From Galeruca laticollis (Eukaryota; Arthropoda; Insecta; Coleoptera; Chrysomelidae): a stretch of DNA of 64,000 nt. Both the position numbers and the translations under genes were made by a program. The notes under the pieces were generated by a model. It was not told where the DNA came from. It did not search any database and saw nothing but the letters and a program-made list of their open reading frames with translations. Below, piece after piece: positions 55,190 to 64,000 of the stretch. Where the stretch lies: positions 212,590,744-212,654,743 of the forward strand of contig OY998180.1 of NCBI GenBank assembly GCA_963921935.1. The letters run 5' to 3'. The first letter of the stretch is position 1. Every line of letters begins with the position of its first letter.

Positions 55190-58049
55190 ACATTTTCTCA
55201 TAAATCAATTAAAATAGGGTCAACAACCGCTGTAGTATTAGAGATAGAAATTGAAAAAAAAACAATAAATATTCTTGCAATATATAGATCTCCATCAATA
55301 AGTAAAATTGAGGTTTTAGAAAACTTTGAGAGTCTATTAGACTCTAAGTACTTTACTAGATATGATCAGGCGTTTATTTTAGGCCATGTTAATCTCGATA
55401 TATTAGAGAACAGTGTCGACACCGATCGCTACCTCAACCTAATGTCTGAAAACGGTTTCATTTCGTTAATTAATAAGCCAACACGAGTGACTAGCACTTC
55501 ATCAACCTGTATCGACCATATTTTGTTAAGAATAAATCTGGGTTGGTTGACGATGATTCCTCTTATTCAGCAGTCTTACAAACAAATATAACTGATCATT
55601 TCCCTATAATTGCAATCTCAAAGGACATTAGACATAAGAATAAAATTAGTACTACGACTTGCTATGAAAAGTTTAATAACGCAAAATTTATTGAGATATT
55701 GAATGAATTATCGTGGGATCACTTAGATACTTCGGTTGGCCCAGATAAAATGTTTAATGCATTCTATACAAAATTTAAAAACACGATTAGTGAATCCACT
55801 GTTAAAGTATCTTTCAAAAGTGGTAAAAAACCTTGGATAACATTGGGACTAGTACATTCAATAAAGAAACGAGATCGATTGTATAAAGGATATATGAAAG
55901 AACCATTAAATATACAGAAAAAAATAGAGTACACTACGTACAGAAATTGCTTAAATGAATTATTGAAAACAACAAAATCCAACTATTTTAGACTTGAAAT
56001 GATAAAATCAGGTAACTCATCAAAGAAAATGTGGAATGTGATTAATAGATTTAGTAACAACTTTAAGGAGCAAAATCATTCAATGAAGAAATTAATCCTG
56101 GAAAACAATACTGAAATCACTGATAAATATCAAATATCAAACACAATAAATTCTTATTTTGCAAATATTGGAAGAAACCTGAGTAAAAATTATATGCAAA
56201 TTGGGGAACGTCAGCAAACGTACACTGTCGATCAATCTTTATTTTTAACACCAGTAACACCTGCAGAATTATATGCATTGTGTTTATCTTTGAAAGACAA
56301 TAAAGCTCCAGGTCCTGACAATATAAAAAATGAGTATGGTAATTCATCAGCAAACTGTATCTCTACACCGTTGTGTAAAATATTCAATATGTGTTTTCAG
56401 ACGGGTACAATACCTCAACACTTCAAAAATGCGGTGATTAAACCGGTATATAAAGGTGGAAAAAAGACTGAAATGGCGAATTATAGACCTATATCGCTAA
56501 CCTCAATTTTTGCAAAACTTCTTGAGAAGTTAATTAAGGGACGGTTGGTCTCATATTTAGATAAATTTAATGTAATATCTGAGTCACAATTTGGATTTCG
56601 AGAAAATAGGAGCACTCAAGATGCTATTGCGAAGTTGGTATCACGTATCTATAACGCAGTTGATAGTAAAAAAAACTGTTTGTGTGTATTTATTGATCTA
56701 GCAAAGGCCTTTGACACACTAAGTCATGATATTTTGCTGCAAAAACTTGAACACTTGGGAATTAGAGGTGTGGTTCTGGATTTGTTCTAAAATTTTCTTT
56801 ACAACAGAAAACAACGTGTTATGCTGGATGGTGTCATAAGCTCAGAAGAGACGGCCACGTGTGAACTTCCACAGGGTACCGTTCTTGGTCCAATTTTGTT
56901 TTTAATCTATATCAACCCATTACTACAAATGACTACCACGGGGGAATGCATTTCGTTTGCCGATGACACTGTCTTGTTGTATACGGCCGATTCTTGGAGT
57001 CAAGTCAAAGAAATAGCAGAAGGGGACCTAAAAAATATTACAAGTTGGTTTAGGACAAATTTACTTACTGTTAATGTAACTAAAACTGAAGTCATATCTT
57101 CTACCTCGTACAAGCAGGCAGTACTAAACCGTTCTATAGAAATTGAAAATAAAAGTGTACAGTTGGTATCATCAGTAAAGTACTTGGGTATATTTTTGGA
57201 TTCTCATTTAAAATGGGATGTTCATGTGGATAATTTGAAAAATAAAATTAGAACCTTATTCCATAAATTTTATTTGTGTCGCCAAATACTATCGTTGAAC
57301 AAACTAAAATCAGTGTACTACGCATTTGTTGAATCTCTATTAATGTATGGTATAATACGTTGGGGAGGTATTAGGAAAATTAAAATGCAATCTGTAGAGG
57401 TAGCTCAAAAAACAATCCTTAGAATTATGTACTTTAAAAAAAGAACTTACTCTACTGAACGTTTATATAATGACCTTCAAATTATGGATATTAGACAGCT
57501 GTATGCAAAAACAATTACAATTTATTTGTTTAAAAACAAGCATTATTTTCAAAACATATTACATCCTTACCAAACAAGGGCAATTTATTCGGATAATTCG
57601 ACGATTCCTAGACCTCAGAAAGAAATTGGAAAAAGAAGCTTCGCTTACCTTGCACCTCACATATATAATAAAATTCCTGAAAATATTCGATGCATAAGAA
57701 ATAGAATCAGATTAAAAAAAGAAATAAATAGATGGATACTTGCATGTGGTAGAGGCTTCTTTCATAAAATAATTGATCCTGATCTTGTGATCTACTCTTG
57801 TTCCTGAAGAATGTGTTCCATGTTTGGAAGTTTGGTGCTATTTGTGCTATTTTTATAACTGTCTCTTTTTGTTGATGAAATTGTACTTGCCTCCTAATTA
57901 CGTATTTGTTTCACTTGTATACGTGTGTAAGAATGAAAATGTAAGCATATACAGGTTTCACTCTGAACCTATTTGGTAGTCATTTTTATTTTACATAATA
58001 CTTCATAGATATTTTGTATAAACATATTTGGCAAAATAAAGTTATTATT
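55190..58049 (+). mobile_element. CR1/jockey-like LINE, 5'-truncated, with perfect target duplication
   Basis: A 2.86-kb insertion flanked by a 16-bp perfect duplication. It starts inside the endonuclease domain and ends with aataaagttatt next to an ATT-rich tail. The 5' truncation fits ordinary target-primed reverse transcription that stopped early. The open frames have one frameshift and one stop. Confidence 0.9.
55215..57807 (+). pseudogene. LINE ORF2: partial endonuclease and reverse transcriptase
   Basis: The endonuclease part includes IEKKTINILAIYRSPSISKI, FDQ-type AFILGHVNLDILENSVDTD, STCIDHILLRINLG and, after a frameshift near 55535, ITDHFPIIAISKD (the DH pair). From 55543 the frame is open for 415 codons: linker, KDNKAPGPDNIKNE, NYRPISLTSIFAKLLEKLIK, FGFRENRSTQDAI and LCVFIDLAKAFDTLSHDIL (palm Asp). 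One TAA (56788-56790) breaks the frame. The same frame then continues to 57807 with LPQGTVLGPILFLIYINPLL, ISFADDTVLLYTADSW (FADD box), LTVNVTKTEVI, KYLGIFLDSHLKWDVHV and the C-terminal domain. All RT motifs are intact apart from the single stop. Confidence 0.9.
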
Positions 58050-58065
58050 ATTATTGTAATTACTG
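58050..58065. repeat. Target-site duplication, right copy
   Basis: attattgtaattactg, identical to 55174-55189. Its first bases merge with the element's ATT-rich tail, so the true border may shift by a few bases. Confidence 0.85.
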
Positions 58066-58660
58066 TCAAAATTCTATGATTATGTTAACCCATTTTTTGT
58101 CACATTTCCCTGAAGGTAAATATCTGAGAAAACACATAAACACTCATTTTATAGAGTTAAATTTGCCTGTCTCCATATTTTCTCAACATACTTGTTTACA
58201 CCATCAGAATAGTTCTCTAAGTCGGTCAATTTTATATTCATCCAGTTGTTTGTATTATTCATATGTTACTTGGAGATAAAAGCTGATTTGTTATGATAAT
58301 ATATTTTCCAAGTTTTCAGTTTTATACACATCCCATGTTTCTCTTAAGAAAATTTAGTGATGTTTTGGGATTCGATATAAATCTATTGATCTCTTACTTC
58401 ATAAACACGAATGCAAGCTTTTCACCCCCTAAAAAGCGCCAGATGATATCTTATATAATGTAGATGGTATTTTGATACTTGTTACATGTAAATTATGAGC
58501 AAATTTTCATTCACAGACACAATAAAACGTAACAAAAAAAAAGAGAATCTGGAAGCATAATGTCTCCACATGTTTTAAATATTAACACGTTCACGACAGA
58601 AATAGTACCTACACCCCGGTAAACCGACAGTGTCTTTTGAAAACTACTTGGAATATGTCT
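58066..58660. other. AT-rich, no gene recognised
   Basis: Nothing recognised on either strand. Confidence 0.5.
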
Positions 58661-58725
58661 ATGATCTCGTTACAGGTAGACTACTCATGTTTACTCATTT
58701 AATTTATTTATTCACTAAACTATCC
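58661..58725 (-). repeat. Gypsy 3' LTR fragment
   Basis: On the minus strand gatagtttagtgaataaataa and attaaatgagtaaacat match the LTR at about 52745-52790 (agtttagtgaacaaataaattgaatgagtaaacat). It directly follows RT N-terminal codons, so pol was lost in one deletion. Confidence 0.7.
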
Positions 58726-58729
58726 ACTA

Positions 58730-59570
58730 TATTCTTTCAGCTTCCTCTCTCTTCGCTCGTGGTGGTCGTCGAGCTGATTGCCCTATTGGCTTGGCATTAC
58801 CAGTATCGATTTTGTATTTTACGGCTGATGTTCTACCAGTCTTCCCTCCGTTTGGTACAAATAGGTCTCAGGTCTCGATACTGCAAGAGAAATCCTCTCA
58901 TTTTCCTTTTCTCAGCTTGATTTAAGGATTTACCAGCTACTCATAACATTTGTTCGAATCTGGCATTGAAATTGTCAGTTGTCGTTCTTTGGCGAACTAT
59001 AGACGTCACTGGTACGCAGGATCCACTCTTGGTTTGTTTCTTGATGGTGATTCGGTAATCGTTCACGTTTATCACACGTACTGAGATTTCCTTCGCTGAC
59101 GTAACCCATCCTTTTCCAATTAGTACTCCTTTGTCAACTTCTTCGTCGTGGCTCTTTGGCTCCATCATAACCTTCCTCCATGATTCCCTGTAGCCGTGCT
59201 ATTATCATGGTTTCGCTTCGTACAAGTAGAACGGTATATTCCTGTACAGCTGCCAATACCGTGCTGCCTTCATATGGGTGAAGGAATACTTCCTCGGAAC
59301 CCACTTTAATTGTTCTGTTTCTAAAGTACAATGGGAAACCATGTAGATTCATTAAGTCCATTCCCAGAATCACGTCTTCTTCGATGTCAGCTACAATTAT
59401 CGTATGCGTGAACTTCTCTGGGCCAATTCCCAATTGGATTTGTGTGAACGTTGACAATCTCACCTGTGGCGGTCCGCAGTCGCAGTCTCGTTGGTAGAAG
59501 CTTCTTCTTGGGGTTTATTATTTCTAGTCGTATAATGGTTCTAGGTGCTCCAGTGTCTACCAGTCTTGCC
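58730..59570 (-). pseudogene. Gypsy protease and start of RT
   Basis: The protease begins ARLVDTGAPRTIIRLEIINP (59572 on) with an intact DTG, continues LRTATGEIVNVHTNPIGNW and FTHTIIVADIEEDVILGMDL, and is followed by the spacer SHDEEVDKGVLIGKGWV. The RT N-terminus is VKYKIDTGNAKPIGQSARRP (58830-58775) ending PPRAKREEAE, after which LTR sequence begins. Small indels break the frame at about 59440, 59150 and 58860. The D-T-G and following hydrophobic-hydrophobic-G-M-D (ILGMDL) motifs are those of retroviral aspartic proteases. Confidence 0.8.
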
Positions 59571-59689
59571 ATTCACTTCGCCATCTACATATATACTATC
59601 GCTGTGACTTCTGACAGAAGCTATCAGTGATAGGGTCTTTGGAACGATCATGGGTCGGTGCTGCTCCCTCGTAACGACCCGTTCTAGTT

Positions 59690-60911
59690 TTCCTCCGACT
59701 GGGGTTCTTCGTTTGCAGTAGTTCTGAGGCACTTACACGAACTGCTCGCCACAATTCCAGCATCTGATCTTTCTCGGCTTCTCATTCATCATACTTTTTA
59801 TCAAACTGACGATCTGGTCAAATCTGTCTTCGGCGCGTTCCTCTCTGATGGTCTTTACTTTGTTATAACCCGAAACCTTCGTTGCTGCTTCATATTCAAG
59901 AGCAGCTGTCTGTGTGTCAACTAATATTTTGGGATGGGCTAAACGAAGCGTCCTCTGCATATCGGGGTCGCGTAAGCCATCAATAAAGGCTTGAATGCCC
60001 AGACATTCCATCATGTTCTCTGGTGCTGAAGGATAAGTGAATCGTACGAATCGGGCAATATCCACTTCATACTCCTGAAGAGCTTCGTCATATTTCTGCC
60101 TTCAGTTCTTCAGCTGGGATTGGTACAAATGTTCTAGATGGCTATATCGCATGTCCAACCTCTTCTTCAGCTGCTCAAAGTGAACCGTTTCTGCAAGTGG
60201 TATCGTCTGTAGTACATCGAAGGCGTCTCCCCTAAGCGCGATAGTTAAGTTCATTGCCTTCTCCCTATCGGACCAATTATTAACTCTAGTAGCTGCTTCA
60301 AACTGTTCTACGATATTGGTCCACGACATTTTCTCATCGAACGTTGGAGCCTTGACTCGGGTAAAACTGCCAATGTCTTCTTACTTAGGGTGTGTTCCTG
60401 GCTTGCTCAGTTTTCTTTTCTTCCGCTGGTGTGTCTTGAGTTCTTGAATCTGTCATCTTTCTTTCTCCTTGATTTTCTCGTCCATCTGTTTTTCATTGAC
60501 AGTTATTCTCAATATCCGATTTTAGAAACGAAATTTTATTTTCGACGTCAGCGGCAATGTCATTTTTATTAATAAGATAGCGTTCTTTTTAGCAGAAATA
60601 TCGTTTTTCAGATTCGTTGAACTTCTCTTCCAGGGCAGAAATATCGTTTTTCTCATTAGTTGAAATCTTCTCTTCCGTGGCAGAAATATCGTTCTTCATA
60701 TCTGAAAAATCGGTCTTTATATCAGAAATTGACGAGATTAAGGTGGATGTCTCGTCCTTGAATAAGAATGTTTCTGGATCAAAGCAGTCATTTTCCAGTG
60801 CCACTTTAAGTCTACTACTACTTCACTCATCTTACCGAACGTTTCCAACTCTCGATTTTCTAATTCTACCATTAGTTCAGTCACTTTCAAGTCACTTAGT
60901 CTTTTGGCCAT
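59690..60911 (-). pseudogene. Gypsy gag (minus-strand copy)
   Basis: The start at 60911 (MAKRLSDLKVTELMVELENR) follows the primer-binding site by about 25 bases. A Glu/Lys coiled coil comes next (TDFSDMKNDISATEEKISTN), then VKAPTFDEKMSWTNIVEQFE, WSDREKAMNLTIALRGDAFD, YEVDIARFVRFTYPSAPENM and RLAHPKILVDTQTAALEYEA, as in the 42.3-kb copy. The zinc knuckle starts CWNCGE but about 13 bp present at 43083-43096 are missing, shifting the frame and destroying the knuckle. Other breaks are at about 60810, 60590, 60380 and 60100. Confidence 0.85.
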
Positions 60912-60936
60912 TTGTACGTAGCTATTTATTTATATT

Positions 60937-60954
60937 ATCCCACTTCTGACACCA
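60937..60954 (-). promoter_or_regulatory. Primer-binding site, tRNA-Leu type
   Basis: TGGTGTCAGAAGTGGGAT on the minus strand, one base after the LTR end. Its complement has the CCA-type 3' end and acceptor stem I recall for insect tRNA-Leu. The position next to the LTR is what a primer-binding site requires. Confidence 0.75.
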
Positions 60955-60955
60955 A

Positions 60956-61040
60956 TGTAATATTTTTCTTATTTATTTCTAAATTTTTATTATAACTATG
61001 GGTGGGATAAATTTAAATTTAAAGGTTTAGGACATACGAT
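60956..61040 (-). repeat. Gypsy 5' LTR, 3' end only
   Basis: The minus strand reads cgtatgtcctaaac ... atttatcccaccc ... aataagaaaaatattaca, matching the last ~80 bp of the LTRs at 35.0 and 52.5 kb. Upstream LTR sequence is missing. Confidence 0.75.
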
Positions 61041-61880
61041 TTCCTAGATATTGCCGGTCGCCACCCTCTATGAATCAACCTGTATATTCATATTCTACTT
61101 TTTGGACATGATTTATTACGCTTAATGTATACAAAAAACATGTTTTTGATAAAAAATTTCTGAATTATTCTTGAGTCTATTGGGTATTTCCCAAATTAAA
61201 ATGACAGAATATTAAACTCCAGTCTCTATTCTGTAGATATCCAAATACTTCGTATATTGTTTCATATTTGTATCCATTCAACTGTAGTTGATACATAGTT
61301 TGCTATTACTACGTAACCAATCGTCCAAGTTCTGAAGTTGAGAAATGGATAGAAATCGAATTTGTCTCTCAATGTCAAAGCTAGTTATAATAATATATGA
61401 AGATTATCTCAGAAGTCAGACTGCCCCTCACTGGAGTCCGAAAGTTTTCGAGAAATGCGAGAAGTTTTTATTACATCATATTTTATTTCTATTTCTCTGT
61501 AAATCTTTTAGGCCACGAGTTGAACCGAATAGTGATATCGTAATCTTTGGTACGTTTTAAATAATATTTCAGTTATTACTATCATTTTATAATGCAGCAG
61601 AACTAAATTGAGGTGAATATCATGCAGTTTTACTTTTCGATAACAATTTCAAGCAATGAGAATAAAACATATCTCGTAATAAAATCCTATAAAAGCCTCT
61701 TAAATAATTGGACAACCGTTTTCAGTTAATAAAAGACAAAAAAGAAGCCGACGCTAAATATATTATTCGCGGTCGTGAATGTTTATTCTAGAAGTTGTTT
61801 ACTTTAAATGAAATTGACTGTCTCGACCCTTACTTCGTGGAATATGCTCATATTAGTGTTTTTAAATGAAACTCAAGGTC
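61041..61880. other. AT-rich, no gene recognised
   Basis: Short open frames only; nothing recognised. Confidence 0.5.
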
Positions 61881-61918
61881 TCTAGTTAATTCCACAATAT
61901 AATACAAGTTATTGAAAA

Positions 61919-61974
61919 TTCTAAAAAATTGACAATTGTTTCGATAAATCAATATCATCGTCAGAATGACAGAA
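61919..61974 (-). ncRNA. Possible hammerhead ribozyme motif (Penelope copy 2)
   Basis: Minus-strand order: TTCTGTCATT, CTGACGA, T, GATA-TTGATT-TATC (a perfect 4-bp stem II), GAAA, CAATTG, TC, AATTTTTTAGAA. ATT/AAT and TTCT/AGAA pair as stem I around an internal loop. The core CTGANGA...GAAA...GTC is complete. One extra T between CTGACGA and stem II, and a very short stem III, are unlike the best active hammerheads. The sequence recurs at 15312-15364. Confidence 0.5.
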
Positions 61975-62233
61975 GTTACATTTCATTTTATGCCTACCTG
62001 ATGTTTAGTAGTTATATTTTTGGCTAGACCAAGAAGTAACCTAACTTGTGATTGGCTTAATTTATGTTTATAGAAAAAAAAAAAAGAAGAAGATGTGATA
62101 TTACAAATATTGAAGCTTAGATATTATTGGCCCTATGGTGATATCCTGGATATCATTATTCCAATTAAGATCAGTATAACTGTGCAATGATATAGAAAAC
62201 CAGGAAAACTATATCTGCTGATCTTTACAATTA

Positions 62234-62992
62234 TCACTTAAGAAGACAGTTTATTAGTGGAGAATTCCCTAGATTTAACTGTTCATTGACAACTTCATAT
62301 TGTGGGTTTCTTAAATGTCTTCTAATTTCCAGTTCTTCAAGGAAATCCAGTTCTTGTTTCTTTTCACAAATATGCAGCACTTCTAGTTCTGTGTTAGGTG
62401 TCAATGAATGATTGGTGTCAAGTAGATGTTTTGCGTAGTGAGATTTATCTGGTTGTTTTAATCTGTAAGCTCGTAAGTGCTCACTGTATCGTATTTCAAA
62501 ATTCCTAAGGGTCTGACCCAAATAGACAGCATTACATTCTGGACATTTGAGTTTATATATACCTGACTTCTTTAATAGTGGTGTTTTTGTTTTTACATTT
62601 AACAATTTTGTACTAACGTTACTTTCTGTTTTAAAAGAAATTGTTGCATTCGTTGCTGAAGATATTATCTTTGAAATATTATTAGAAATATTTCCTGCAT
62701 ATGTGATGGTTTTATAAGTTTTAATTTCATCAGCTTGTTTAGGATATATTAGTTGTAATGCCACTTTTTTCTCTTTTTTACTAATTAGTTTATTTATCAT
62801 ATCTAATGGATAACCGTTAGATGTTGCTATTTGTCTAATTGTATTAATCTCTCTATCAAAATTACATTTGTTCATAGGAACTGAAAAAGCTCTATGTATC
62901 ATTGAATTATATGCTGCTAGTCTGTGTGAGACAGGGTGGTTAGAATTGAATGGAATTGTCACATCAGTCTGTGTTGGTTTTCGGTAAATTGA
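62234..62992 (-). pseudogene. Penelope-like polyprotein, C-terminal part with GIY-YIG nuclease (left copy)
   Basis: Open for 253 codons from SIYRKPTQTD to a stop at 62234. There is no true start: the conserved frame opens mid-protein, and the nearest in-frame start-like codon is GTG at 62962. The RT thumb/linker comes first (HPVSHRLAAYNSMIHRAFSV, IATSNGYPLDMINKLISKKE). The GIY-YIG endonuclease follows: with GTG as residue 1, GIYKLKC at 134-140, CPEC, VYLGQTLRNFEIRYSEHLRA at 146-165 with the catalytic Arg, and a Glu/Lys-rich end. A CxxC pair (C140, C143) sits inside the nuclease as usual in Penelope. The nuclease is complete; the RT palm is absent. Confidence 0.9.
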
Positions 62993-63029
62993 ATAATCAA
63001 GTACATCATTAACTCTTTGAATTTTTAAA
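62993..63029. other. Palindrome centre (37-bp spacer)
   Basis: Single-copy AT-rich sequence between the two inverted Penelope copies. Both arms stop at the same codon on either side. Confidence 0.85.
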
Positions 63030-63788
63030 TCAATTTACCGAAAACCAACACAGACTGATGTGACAATTCCATTCAATTCTAACCACCCTGTCTCACACAG
63101 ACTAGCAGCATATAATTCAATGATACATAGAGCTTTTTCAGTTCCTATGAACAAATGTAATTTTGATAGAGAGATTAATACAATTAGACAAATAGCAACA
63201 TCTAACGGTTATCCATTAGATATGATAAATAAACTAATTAGTAAAAAAGAGAAAAAAGTGGCATTACAACTAATATATCCTAAACAAGCTGATGAAATTA
63301 AAACTTATAAAACCATCACATATGCAGGAAATATTTCTAATAATATTTCAAAGATAATATCTTCAGCAACGAATGCAACAATTTCTTTTAAAACAGAAAG
63401 TAACGTTAGTACAAAATTGTTAAATGTAAAAACAAAAATACCACTATTAAAGAAGTCAGGTATATATAAACTCAAATGTCCAGAATGTAATGCTGTCTAT
63501 TTGGGTCAGACCCTTAGGAATTTTGAAATACGATACAGTGAGCACTTACGAGCTTACAGATTAAAACAACCAGATAAATCTCACTACGCAAAACATCTAC
63601 TTGACACCAATCATTCATTGACACCTAACACAGAACTAGAAGTGCTGCATATTTGTGAAAAGAAACAAGAACTGGATTTCCTTGAAGAACTGGAAATTAG
63701 AAGACATTTAAGAAACCCACAATATGAAGTTGTCAATGAACAGTTAAATCTAGGGAATTCTCCACTAATAAACTGTCTTCTTAAGTGA
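63030..63788 (+). pseudogene. Penelope-like polyprotein, C-terminal part with GIY-YIG nuclease (right copy)
   Basis: Identical in protein to the left copy except residue 127 (counted from GTG at 63060), which is Ile here and Thr there. The frame has a TGA at 63018-63020 just inside the spacer, so no start lies upstream. All GIY-YIG residues are kept. Because the two copies are nearly identical they were either made together or kept alike by gene conversion. Confidence 0.9.
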
Positions 63789-64000
63789 TAATTGTAAAGA
63801 TCAGCAGATATAGTTTTCCTGGTTTTCTATATCATTGCACAGTTATACTGATCTTAATTGGAATAATGATATCCAGGATATCACCATAGGGCCAATAATA
63901 TCTAAGCTTCAATATTTGTAATATCACATCTTCTTCTTTTTTTTCTATAAACATAAATTAAGCCAATCACAAGTTAGGTTACTTCTTGGTCTAGCCAAAA
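63789..64000 (+). mobile_element. Penelope-like 3' flank, right copy, cut by the window end
   Basis: It mirrors 62233-62018. The only visible difference is a homopolymer of 8 T's here (about 63937-63944) against 12 A's on the other side (62074-62085). It ends in ggtctagccaaaa, so the pseudo-LTR should continue beyond 64000. Confidence 0.85.

Larger units (their letters stand above)
58661..61040 (-). mobile_element. Gypsy-family element, internally deleted
   Basis: In minus-strand order: the last ~85 bp of the 5' LTR, a primer-binding site, gag, protease, the first residues of RT, then a fragment of the 3' LTR. RNase H, integrase and most of RT are missing. It belongs to the same family as the gag copies at 31.3, 42.3 and 52.3 kb and the solo LTR at 35.0 kb. 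Confidence 0.85.
61885..62992 (-). mobile_element. Penelope-like element, left inverted copy (3' half)
   Basis: It contains the ORF end, the 3' flank and a pseudo-LTR part with a possible hammerhead motif. It pairs base for base with 63030-64000 around a 37-bp spacer (62993-63029). Nothing upstream of the SIYRKPTQTD codons is present, so it is 5'-truncated at that point. Confidence 0.9.

Noticed and set aside
62962..63060. GTG start codons opening both Penelope frames
   Set aside because: The conserved protein continues upstream of GTG to the palindrome centre, so GTG is an internal valine in a truncated frame, not a real start.
1..64000. CRISPR arrays, bacterial operons, riboswitches and terminators
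   Set aside because: No regular short direct repeats with unique spacers; all recognisable content is eukaryotic transposable elements.

Overview
This is AT-rich eukaryotic DNA, most likely from an insect or another arthropod. The reasons are the mix of BEL/Pao, Ty3/Gypsy, RTE-like, CR1/jockey-like, R1-like and I-like LINEs, Penelope-like, pogo, mariner-type and Crypton-like elements, and a primer-binding site that appears to match tRNA-Leu. A beetle-type genome would fit, but I cannot prove the order. I recognise no intact host gene, no tRNA or rRNA gene and no CRISPR array. The recognisable content is a graveyard of transposable elements, much of it nested, separated by AT-rich stretches in which I see nothing.

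Layout. 1-10.5 kb: an internally deleted RTE-like LINE (minus, 1.88-2.34 kb), an (AT)n microsatellite, a ~170-bp tandem repeat split by a short Crypton-derived element (5.16-5.70 kb), and a mariner-superfamily transposon with 133-bp inverted repeats (6.33-8.07 kb). 10.5-14.35 kb: a nearly full-length LINE with ORF1, APE endonuclease and reverse transcriptase (RT). 15.24-19.63 kb: a minus-strand Penelope-like element (PLE) broken by a 327-bp insertion, a CR1/jockey-type RT fragment and a pogo transposon. 19.79-25.62 kb: a nearly complete BEL/Pao retrotransposon on the minus strand, with 197-bp LTRs that differ at 4 positions and a GTTGG target-site duplication (TSD). 27.38-29.6 kb: a decayed Gypsy element. 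31.3-31.9 kb: Gypsy gag relic. 33.5-35.7 kb: LINE RT followed by a Gypsy solo LTR. 36.0-39.85 kb: an I-like LINE (minus) split by an RTE-like fragment (plus).

40.69-44.70 kb: a Crypton-like tyrosine-recombinase element that holds a LINE, which in turn holds a Gypsy gag fragment. 46.5-48.3 kb: R1-like LINE (minus). 51.2-52.02 kb: a five-copy ~174-bp satellite. 52.3-52.85 kb: Gypsy gag end joined to an LTR. 55.19-58.05 kb: a CR1/jockey-like LINE with a perfect 16-bp TSD and one stop inside the RT. 58.66-61.04 kb: a deleted Gypsy element (minus) with its primer-binding site. 62.02-64.0 kb: two almost identical PLE 3' halves in head-to-head inverted orientation, running off the window edge.

None of these genes work together as a host pathway; each element encodes its own mobilisation machinery. 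Most are inactivated by stops, frameshifts or internal deletions. The youngest-looking are the BEL/Pao element, the 55-kb LINE and the PLE palindrome. The most interesting signals are the PLE palindrome, possible hammerhead ribozyme motifs beside two PLE copies, the Crypton-like element with its miniature derivative and conserved 3' hairpin, and the reiterated TATCTCATATTAGGA motif of the pogo element.
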